From positions 1 to 19,445 of the forward strand of contig NZ_CAKTTZ010000046.1 of assembly GCF_934617235.1 (NCBI RefSeq): a stretch of 19,445 nucleotides of DNA, written 5' to 3'. Source of the DNA: an uncultured Ellagibacter sp. Lineage in GTDB: Bacteria; Actinomycetota; Coriobacteriia; Coriobacteriales; Eggerthellaceae. This document shows positions 13,201 through 19,445 of the stretch, piece by piece. The notes under the pieces are model-generated. The model did not search any database and was not told where the DNA came from. It was given only the letters and a program-made list of their open reading frames with translations. The position numbers and the translations under genes were made by a program. Positions within the stretch are counted from its first letter, which is position 1. Each line of letters starts with the position of its first letter.

Positions 13201-14393
13201 CAGGCGAACCAGACCTTGACGTCGTTGGCGGTCACGTAGTCGACGTTGCTCTGGATGACGTCGAAGTCGCTGTCGGAGACGGAGGCGCCCTTCTCCTTGT
13301 TCGCGATGATCATGTCGCCGCTCTCGCACTGCTGCCCGGCGTACTCCCCGGCGGTGCGCACGAACCAGTACCAGCCGGGCTTGTACGCCGTCTTCACGAT
13401 CTCGGTGTAGCTGTTCGCCGCTCCCTGGTAGGCGGCGGCGCTGGTGACGGCGGCGTTGACCGCGTTCTGCACGAAGGCCGTGGTCGCGAGCTGCGTGTTG
13501 TTGCTGCCCGCCGTCGGCGTCGGGGCGGTCGGCGAGCCTGTGAGCTGGGGCGAGGCCAGCGGCGCTTTCTTGTCGAGCTCCGCGCTGACGGCCTTGTTCT
13601 GGACGGGGTTGGCGCTGGTCGGAGAGAGCGCGGAGTCGATGGTCGGGTACGGCGGCACCTGCCACGTGCCGTCGCTGCGCAAAAAGCGCGTCGCCGCGCC
13701 CATCGCCGGTGCCGGCACCAGGCCGTGCGAGCCCGCCGCCGACGCGGTGGCGCCCTTGAAGTCGGCGTAGGTGGTGTCCTTCTCCTCCCGCCATTGCGCC
13801 GTGCCGTCGCTCGCCCACGCGAGGACCTGGCCCGCCGAGCCGCCTGCCGGAATGTGCTTGTTGCCCGGGGTCGTAGGGTGCGAGTAGTTGTTCGCGCCCT
13901 CCGACACGCCGTCCAGCTTCTTCTTGTCCGCCGCCGTCATGAGGCCGCGGGCGCTCTGGGTCGCGTCGGCGTAGGTCGTGTTCGTGTCCTTGTAGTAGGG
14001 CACGCCGTCGATGATGGGCGCGGGCGTGTAGCCGGCCGCGCTCGTCACGTCGCTTGTCGTCTTCACGCCGCCGAGCGTCCCCTTGCCGGCGGAGGGAAGG
14101 GCGTAGTTGTTCGCGCCCGCCTCCACGCCGTCCAGCTTCGCCTTGTCGGCGGACGTCATCGCGCCCGCCGCGCCCTGGCTCGCCGTCGGGATGGTCGCCG
14201 TGCCGATGATGGCCGGGGACGACTGCCCGTTCTTGAGCTGGATCTGCAGGCCGCTTATCTCGATGCCTGCGGCGAAGTTGCTCCTCGTCTGCACGGCCAT
14301 CTCGCGCCCGGCGTCCTCGCTGAGAACGCGGCCGGTCGACGTCGCGCTCGCCGCATCGTACGGGACGTCGGTGGGGAGGTTTCCGTTTGCCAT
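13200..14393 (-). CDS. Phage tail fibre protein with collagen-like/collar repeats
   Basis: This 397-residue fibre subunit contains tandem segments with the motif ADKAKLDGVEAGANNY and ADKKKLDGVSEGANNYSHP, a repeat of many siphovirus and myovirus fibres. TQSARGLMTAADK and TASQGAAGAMTSADK precede them. A second repeat type, DGTWQVPPYPTIDSALSPTS then APLASPQLTGSPTAPTP, is the usual fibre shaft motif. The C-terminal about 90 residues (YTEIVKTAYKPGWYWFVRTA, GEYAGQQCESGDMIIANKEK) form a distinct domain seen at fibre ends. ATG 14393 has AAGGAAG upstream. It ends KVWFA, like the AWFA end of the gene before it. It lies downstream of the tail hub gene and is probably part of the host-recognition apparatus. 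Confidence 0.9.
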   Translation of the reverse strand: MANGNLPTDVPYDAASATSTGRVLSEDAGREMAVQTRSNFAAGIEISGLQIQLKNGQSSPAIIGTATIPTASQGAAGAMTSADKAKLDGVEAGANNYALPSAGKGTLGGVKTTSDVTSAAGYTPAPIIDGVPYYKDTNTTYADATQSARGLMTAADKKKLDGVSEGANNYSHPTTPGNKHIPAGGSAGQVLAWASDGTAQWREEKDTTYADFKGATASAAGSHGLVPAPAMGAATRFLRSDGTWQVPPYPTIDSALSPTSANPVQNKAVSAELDKKAPLASPQLTGSPTAPTPTAGSNNTQLATTAFVQNAVNAAVTSAAAYQGAANSYTEIVKTAYKPGWYWFVRTAGEYAGQQCESGDMIIANKEKGASVSDSDFDVIQSNVDYVTANDVKVWFA

Positions 14394-14409
14394 TGTCTTC
14401 CTTTCTCTC

Positions 14410-15660
14410 TCACGCGAACCATGCGTTCGCGTCGCGGGAGCCGGCGCACTCGACGCCGACGGTGACCCGCCGCTCGCTCTTGTCGACCGTCACGGGGTAC
14501 GCGGCGGCGACCTCGCCCACGCTGTCGTCGGCAAGGTCCCCGACTGCCTTGCGCGCCGCGTCGGCCTTGGACTCCACGGCCGCGAGCGCCTCGGCGTCCA
14601 CCTCGGCACTGAACGTGTAGTTATCCAGCGTCAGGCCCTTGCCCGCCAGGTAGGCATGCCCTCCCCCGCTGCTCTCGGCGGTGCCGCTGCTGCTCGTCTT
14701 GGTGGTGGTCTCGCTGCCGACCTCGTAGCTGTACGTGGGCACGCCGCGCGAAACCTTCACGATCTTCTTCGCCACGGTCGCCGTGACGGTGCGGCCGTGC
14801 GCGTTGTCGCGCGCCGAGATCACGTCGCCCACGTCCACGTCGATGTCGTCGTGCACCTCCACCTCGACGCTGCCCTGCGTCTGGTACTCTTGCAGCTTCT
14901 TGCGGCCCTCCTCCTCCAGCTTCTCCTCGTCGGCGTTGCTGTAGTCGTAGAGCGCCGATATCTCGTCGACCCCGAAAAGGCTCTGCGTGTGCGAGACGTT
15001 GCCCGCCTCGTCTGCGTAGAAGTGCACGACGGCGCGCTCCTCCAATTCGCCCGTTCCTGCGCAGATCAGGTGGTTCACGCATCGGTGAACCGAGGTGAGC
15101 GTGAAGTCCAAAAGGTCGGAATCGACCTTGCTCGCGTAGTCCACCGCAGGCGGCAGCGAAATCTCCACCTTGCCGTCCTTGCGGCGCATCGAGACCTTGC
15201 GGCCGTTCGCCTTCGCGAGCGCCCTGAGGCCGCTGTAGCCGTCGCAGAAGCGGTCGAAGGCGAAGCTCACCGCCGTGTTGTCGGGAGCGGCCGAGAAGAG
15301 GCCTGGTAGCCCCATACGCTCGACGAGCGACGCGAGCACCTCGCCCGCCTTCCCGTCGACGCTGAGGTGGGCGCTGCCGTCGTCTGGGAGCAGCCGCTTG
15401 CCTGCCAGGATGCCGTGCCAGGTGCGGCCCTTGCACGTCACGGTGCCCGACGCGTCGCGCCCCGCCTCGAAGCTGGCCTCGTCCACGACTCCGCCGTACT
15501 CGCTGTCGTCGACGAAGACGAGCTGGCCCTCGGTCGGGGCGACGTCTGCGCCGCATTCGAGCGTGAAGGCGTTCTCGTCGCTGCCGAACGCGAGGTCGAG
15601 CGAGAAGTCAGAGAGCTCGCGCACGTCTCCCAGCTCGGAATCGTGCACCACTAGGACCAT
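14410..15660 (-). CDS. Tail hub / Gp37-like tail-associated protein
   Basis: This 416-residue tail-tip protein of the siphovirus ReqiPepy6 Gp37-like group follows the distal tail protein gene. The N-terminal beta-rich region (MVLVVHDSELGDVRELSDFS...GQLVFVDDSEYGGVV) is the insertion/hub type. The middle contains VSMRRKDGKVEISLP and an oligonucleotide-fold-like DVDVGDVISARDN, usual for hub proteins (about 290-340). The C-terminal part carries Ser/Thr/Gly-rich linkers and an Ala-rich helix. ATG 15660 overlaps the Dit stop by 10 bp with GGGGGAG upstream. It stops at 14410 with ...NAWFA. A longer ORF reading to 16380 is a shadow of the Dit gene. Precise enzymatic activity is not evident. Confidence 0.85.
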   Translation of the reverse strand: MVLVVHDSELGDVRELSDFSLDLAFGSDENAFTLECGADVAPTEGQLVFVDDSEYGGVVDEASFEAGRDASGTVTCKGRTWHGILAGKRLLPDDGSAHLSVDGKAGEVLASLVERMGLPGLFSAAPDNTAVSFAFDRFCDGYSGLRALAKANGRKVSMRRKDGKVEISLPPAVDYASKVDSDLLDFTLTSVHRCVNHLICAGTGELEERAVVHFYADEAGNVSHTQSLFGVDEISALYDYSNADEEKLEEEGRKKLQEYQTQGSVEVEVHDDIDVDVGDVISARDNAHGRTVTATVAKKIVKVSRGVPTYSYEVGSETTTKTSSSGTAESSGGGHAYLAGKGLTLDNYTFSAEVDAEALAAVESKADAARKAVGDLADDSVGEVAAAYPVTVDKSERRVTVGVECAGSRDANAWFA

Positions 15661-16481
15661 GGCGGCTCCCCCTCCTCCTCGTACCACGTCAAGTCGAAGC
15701 CGAAGGACTTGTCCCACTCGACCTCGTGGGTGCCCGCCGATGCGGGCTGGAATATGTACTCGCCGCCGCCGAGGCCCTCGCCCCTGCGCGCCTTGGAGAA
15801 GGCGTCGACGGTCGAGCCGTCGGCGTTGACCAGGGTCACGGCGCGCGGAACCGCGAGCGGGTCGACGACGAGGTAGCCGCCCTCGGAGATGGTCAAGTCG
15901 ACCCTGTACCAATTGCCGTCGATGCGTATCGACGGATTGACCGCGGGACCGTAGATCGTGAACTTCAGCGGGGTCGCGCCCCACTCGCCCACGTCGATGT
16001 AGCTGCGCGCCGACGGCACGCCGAGGTCGCAGGGCAGGTCGTAGGGCAGATCGAGCCAGTCGCCGTCGCCCTCGGTCGCGGTAAGCGGTTCGAAGGGCAC
16101 CGTGTGTCCTCGCCGCCACACGCCGTCGAGGAGCACGACGGTCAGGCTCATCGCCACGTGGTCGCGCGAGATGGAGGACGGCTCGGCCTTCGTGACGTAG
16201 GCGCGCTGCGACCACCCGTCCAGCGACAGGGACCCCGGCGTGCCCTTGGCCATGTCCCTGTCCGCCAGCCTGCGCAGCTCGTCGGCCGACGAGCGGTCGA
16301 GGAACGCGACGCTCATCGAGCACTCGCGCGCGCTGCGCGTCGCGCCCACAAGCGAGAGGTGCCCGATGGAGTACCCCCACTCGCGGCCGCGGATGCCCGC
16401 GGCGGTCCCGGCGAGCGCCGAGCGGCAGTCGAGCGACACCTCGGCACCGCCCGTGCCCGATATGTAGGAGAGCCTATGCAT
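15651..16481 (-). CDS. Distal tail protein (Dit)
   Basis: This 276-residue siphovirus distal tail protein forms the hexameric ring between the tail tube and the tip. It is recognised by its position directly after the tape measure and before the hub gene. Its pattern also fits: an N-terminal beta domain (LSYISGTGGAEVSLDC, then RGREWGYSIG), the Sipho_tail-like ARECSMSVAFLD segment, and a C-terminal domain (DVGEWGATPLKFTIYGPAVN...IRIDGNWYRVDL) typical of Dit proteins. The N-terminal 130 residues should form the tube-like ring and the rest a galectin-like domain. ATG 16481 overlaps the tape-measure stop by 8 bp, with a GGAAGG site upstream. No truncation is seen. Confidence 0.88.
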   Translation of the reverse strand: MHRLSYISGTGGAEVSLDCRSALAGTAAGIRGREWGYSIGHLSLVGATRSARECSMSVAFLDRSSADELRRLADRDMAKGTPGSLSLDGWSQRAYVTKAEPSSISRDHVAMSLTVVLLDGVWRRGHTVPFEPLTATEGDGDWLDLPYDLPCDLGVPSARSYIDVGEWGATPLKFTIYGPAVNPSIRIDGNWYRVDLTISEGGYLVVDPLAVPRAVTLVNADGSTVDAFSKARRGEGLGGGEYIFQPASAGTHEVEWDKSFGFDLTWYEEEGEPPWS

Positions 16482-19445
16482 AGGCAGCCGCCTTCCTGAC
16501 CTTGCGGCCGAACTCCTTCTCCCCCATGACGGGGGTGCAGTCGGCGATGATCGCCGGGAGGTTGCGCGAGAGCCACGCGATCACCTCGGAGCCGCCGCCG
16601 TCCGCCTCGATGCCCTCGCCGATACCCCGGAGCACGGACGGCCGCAGCGGCACGACCGCCTCGGGCCCCGCCTCGCCGACGCCGATCACCGACGCCGAGC
16701 TGAAGACGCCGCCCTTCGCGTACCAGTCGACCGCCACGGACGGGACCGACCCCGACTCGGGGTCGAACCTGCCGTCGAGGCGGAAGTGCGGCAGCGCGCC
16801 CACCTCCATCCTCGGGATGGTCAGGCGCATCGACGACACCGTGGCGCTCATGAGAGCGCAGGCCGCCGACACCGCGGAGGCGGCGGCGGAGGAGGAGCTC
16901 CTGGCCGAGCTCGCGAAGTCGGAGAAGGAGGACTGCCCCGCCGTCGCCATCGACTGCGCGGCCATCTTCGTCTGGTCGAGGCCGCTGCGAGCCTCCTCCG
17001 TGGCCGCCTCGACCGCCGACCCCATCGAGCCGACGGAGCTCGACGCCGAGGAGCATGCGCCCGCGAAGGCCTCCATAGCGGGAGTGCCCGCGAGCAGCCC
17101 CGGCACGGCGGCTGTTGCCGCTGCCGCGAGGGCTGCGACGCCGCCCGCAGCGCCGGGGGCGGAGTCGGCGACCGTCGGGAGCGCCGAGCCCATCGCCTCG
17201 AAGCCGCTCGCCGCGAGCAGCACCGAGGCCGCGATGAGCGTCATGCCCGCCGCGAGGGCTCCGACTCCGACGGCGAGCGCCGCGATGCCGACCGCGAGGA
17301 CCAGGACGCCCGCGCTCAGGACGAGCGTCGCCGCAGCAGCTGCGACGACGCCCACGGCGAGGGCAGCGATGCCGACGGCCGCCACGAGCGAGCCTGCGCC
17401 GAGGACGAGCATCCCAGCGCCGAGCGCCGCTATGCCGACCGCGGCGGATGCGCCGTAGGCGGAGACGACGGGGAGCATCGGGGCGAGCGCGGCGAGGCCC
17501 GCCGTGGCGAGCAGGATGCCCGCGCCCACCATGAGCACCGCCGCGCCGAACGCGACCAGGCCGACCGCGCCCGCCGTGAGGGCGGTGCCAAGGGCCGCGA
17601 CTCCGAGCGCGAGGGCCGCGACGACGGCCACCATGCCGAGTATCGCGACCGCGGCTCCCGGGCCCGCCGAAGCCACCTGGATGGCGGCGGTCGCCAAGAG
17701 CAGGATGCCCGCCGCCGCCAGAGCGACGCCAGCGCCCACCAGGAGCACTGCCGCGCCGAGCGCGAGGACCTGCCTCGCGGACAGGCTGGCGGCCGTGCCC
17801 GCCGCCGTCTCGCCGCCCGCCATCGCGGTGAGCCCGCCTGCGGCGAACGTCGAGAGGGCCGACACCGCGGTCAAGGTGCCCGAGAGCGACTTGACCGCGC
17901 CCGCGACGGCGGAGGCGGCCTTCATGGCCACGAACCCGACCGCGAGGGCGCGGACGGCGGGGGCCGCCTTGGCGGCGTTGTCCTTCAGCCATGCCGCGCC
18001 GTCGGCGATCTTCTGGACGATGGGGTGCGCGGCGTCGAGCGCGGACTTCAACGTGTCCGCCGCCCCCGCCGCGTCGCCCGCCCCCGGCTCGATGCCGAGG
18101 ACAGCGGCGGCGAGGTTCCCCGCTGCCCCCGCCGCGTCGAGCGCCGCCCCGCCGAGGAGCGACAAGCCGTCGGAGAGCGCCTGGACCGCGCCGTTGTCCG
18201 CGCACTTCGCGAGGAAGTCGGCGACGGAATCCCCGATGCCGTCGATCACCCCTCCCGCCGCGGACATGCCGCCCGTTATGATGGGCTTGAAGGCGTCGAG
18301 CACCTTCGTCCCAGCCGAGACGGCGGACGCCTCCAAGTTGCCCATCGCGCCCTCGATCGTCGCCGTCGAGGTTGCGGCCTCCTTGGCGACGTCGGTCATG
18401 CCGAGCTGCATGATCGCCTGGTTGAACTCCTCGGCGGATATCTCGCCATGCTCCATGGCGTCGCGGAAGTTGCCCGTGTAGGCGCCGTTTTCCCTCATGG
18501 CCTCCTGGAGCTTGCCCGACGCGCCGGGGATGGCGTCGGCGAGCTGGTTCCAGTTCTCGGTCGTGAGCTTCCCCGCGCCCGCGGTCTGCGTCATGACCAT
18601 GGCGACCGACTTGAAGGTGTCGGCGTTGCCGCCCGCGACGGCGTTGAGGTTGCCCGCCGCCTCGGCGAGCTGGGCGTAGTCGTCCACGCCGTTTGCCGCG
18701 AGCTGGGCCGTCGTGTTCCTGATGTCGCCGAGGTCGTAGATGGTGTCGTCGGCGTACTTCTGCGTCGACGCCGTCAGGGCCTCGATGGTCGAGGAGTCCA
18801 CGTCGCCGAAGCTCAGCGTGCTCGCGAACTTCTGCGCGGAGTCGGACGCGCCCGCAATCTCACCCGAGAGCCCCGAGAGCGCGCTGAACAGCTTGGTGCC
18901 GATTGCGGATGCCGCTCCACCCACCGCGCCGGCAACGACCGCCATCTTCGCGCTGAAGCCGCTCGCGGCAGCCGAGCCCGACCTGAACTCGCCCGACAGG
19001 CTCTTGACCGTGCCGGCAAGCCCGCCTAGCGCCGATTTCGGCTGCTTGGAGGCGTTGGCGAGCCTGCTCTGCGCGGACGCGAGCTTCTCCTCGGCCTCCT
19101 TTGCGTTTTCGGACGCCCTCTCCTGGTTGTACTTCGCCTGGATGAGGTTTCGCTCCGCGCTAATCGCCTGCGAAGAGCTCGATCCGTACTTCGCGAGCGT
19201 CTCGTTGTACTTTGCTTGCGCCGCCTCGGTGGACAGCGTCGCGGTCTTGGCGGAGACCATCGCCGATTTGAGGTCCGCCGCCGCAGTATCGGCCTGGGCT
19301 TGCAGGGCTTTGAGGGCGTCACCGTTCGCCGACGAGGAAAGCCCCGAAGAGAACGCCTCGCCCGCTCCCGTCCCGGCGCTCTTGAACTTCGAGAGCAGGC
19401 CGCCGGACGCGGGGTTCGCCCCGTCGGCGAACGACTTCGAGAACG
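16474..19445 (-). CDS. Phage tail tape-measure protein, 5' end outside window
   Basis: The frame is open from the right edge to the stop at 16474, with 989 residues visible. The ATG at 19260 is internal to the frame, so the true start lies upstream. The first ~200 visible residues are helical and coiled-coil-like (AAQAKYNETLAKYG, ISAERNLIQAKYNQERA). The TP901-type tape-measure domain follows (FASTLSFGDVDSSTIEALTA ... DDTIYDLGDIRNTTAQLAAN ... KLTTENWNQLADAIPGASGK). A highly hydrophobic Ala/Gly/Val/Leu repeat block spans about 17170-17780. The C-terminal region (SFSDFASSARSSSSAA, then DWYAKGGVFSSASVIGVGEA) is the conserved tape-measure tail. It sets tail length and is probably ejected during infection, with the hydrophobic block likely spanning the host membrane. 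Confidence 0.93.
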   Translation of the reverse strand, partial: FSKSFADGANPASGGLLSKFKSAGTGAGEAFSSGLSSSANGDALKALQAQADTAAADLKSAMVSAKTATLSTEAAQAKYNETLAKYGSSSSQAISAERNLIQAKYNQERASENAKEAEEKLASAQSRLANASKQPKSALGGLAGTVKSLSGEFRSGSAAASGFSAKMAVVAGAVGGAASAIGTKLFSALSGLSGEIAGASDSAQKFASTLSFGDVDSSTIEALTASTQKYADDTIYDLGDIRNTTAQLAANGVDDYAQLAEAAGNLNAVAGGNADTFKSVAMVMTQTAGAGKLTTENWNQLADAIPGASGKLQEAMRENGAYTGNFRDAMEHGEISAEEFNQAIMQLGMTDVAKEAATSTATIEGAMGNLEASAVSAGTKVLDAFKPIITGGMSAAGGVIDGIGDSVADFLAKCADNGAVQALSDGLSLLGGAALDAAGAAGNLAAAVLGIEPGAGDAAGAADTLKSALDAAHPIVQKIADGAAWLKDNAAKAAPAVRALAVGFVAMKAASAVAGAVKSLSGTLTAVSALSTFAAGGLTAMAGGETAAGTAASLSARQVLALGAAVLLVGAGVALAAAGILLLATAAIQVASAGPGAAVAILGMVAVVAALALGVAALGTALTAGAVGLVAFGAAVLMVGAGILLATAGLAALAPMLPVVSAYGASAAVGIAALGAGMLVLGAGSLVAAVGIAALAVGVVAAAAATLVLSAGVLVLAVGIAALAVGVGALAAGMTLIAASVLLAASGFEAMGSALPTVADSAPGAAGGVAALAAAATAAVPGLLAGTPAMEAFAGACSSASSSVGSMGSAVEAATEEARSGLDQTKMAAQSMATAGQSSFSDFASSARSSSSAAASAVSAACALMSATVSSMRLTIPRMEVGALPHFRLDGRFDPESGSVPSVAVDWYAKGGVFSSASVIGVGEAGPEAVVPLRPSVLRGIGEGIEADGGGSEVIAWLSRNLPAIIADCTPVMGEKEFGRKVRKAAAYA

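Larger units (their letters stand above)
9586..19445 (-). mobile_element. Siphovirus-type prophage, late-gene end (partial)
   Basis: All genes from the terminator at 9586 to the right edge are on one strand and follow the tail-to-lysis order of siphoviruses: tape measure, Dit, tail hub, fibres, holin, endolysin. Third codon positions are strongly G/C. Stops and starts overlap or nearly touch throughout. The left boundary is uncertain (between about 8420 and 9712). The head, packaging, integrase and repressor regions must lie beyond 19445 or be absent. Confidence 0.9.

Noticed and set aside
11202..14393. Diversity-generating retroelement acting on the fibre genes
   Set aside because: No reverse transcriptase gene, template repeat or duplicated variable region is visible in the window.
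14410..16380. 656-aa minus ORF as one large tail protein
   Set aside because: The upstream part is the wrong frame of the Dit gene. The real start is ATG 15660, which has a ribosome site.

Overview
The window joins a housekeeping segment of a high-GC Gram-positive chromosome (about 1-8420) to the late-gene end of a siphovirus-type prophage (about 9586-19445, running off the right edge). An AT-richer stretch with one NYN-nuclease gene lies between them. The class I T-box leader, the gene content and the strong G/C bias at third codon positions suggest an actinobacterium of the Coriobacteriia type (Eggerthella/Slackia-like). That placement is inference; no marker gene in the window settles it.

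Region 1-5370 (minus strand) is a branched-chain amino acid operon, ilvD-ilvB-ilvN-ilvC. ilvD/ilvB and ilvB/ilvN are joined by 4-bp start/stop overlaps. The operon is preceded by a sigma70-like promoter, a T-box-like leader of about 270 nt and an intrinsic terminator, so it is probably controlled by tRNA-sensing attenuation. Two oddities stand out. The T-box specifier does not read as an Ile, Val or Leu codon. The ilvN-ilvC gap holds a second, synonymously diverged copy of the last eight ilvN codons, separated from the real one by a palindromic insert of about 84 bp.

Region 5460-8420 holds an NCS2 uracil/xanthine permease gene (minus), tRNA-Val(CAC) with its promoter and terminator (minus), trpS (plus) and a CAT-anticodon tRNA (minus). 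trpS and the second tRNA converge on a bidirectional terminator.

Region 8420-9585 contains a gene for an NYN-domain protein (minus). It has a good promoter, a structured 5' leader with a terminator-like hairpin, and its own downstream terminator. It may be a moron or boundary gene of the prophage.

Region 9586-19445 is prophage, all on the minus strand. In transcription order (right to left) it encodes the tape-measure protein (5' end outside the window), distal tail protein, tail hub/Gp37-like protein, two tail-fibre/receptor-type proteins, an unassigned virion-like protein, a membrane-anchored coiled-coil protein, a phi-LC3-type holin, a small 58-aa ORF and a CHAP endolysin. A strong terminator follows. 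Genes abut or overlap throughout, as in a single late operon. The endolysin has a strong Shine-Dalgarno-like sequence directly before an internal ATG that would yield only its C-terminal domain. A decamer repeat array lies just after the endolysin stop. No integrase, repressor, capsid or terminase gene lies within the window.
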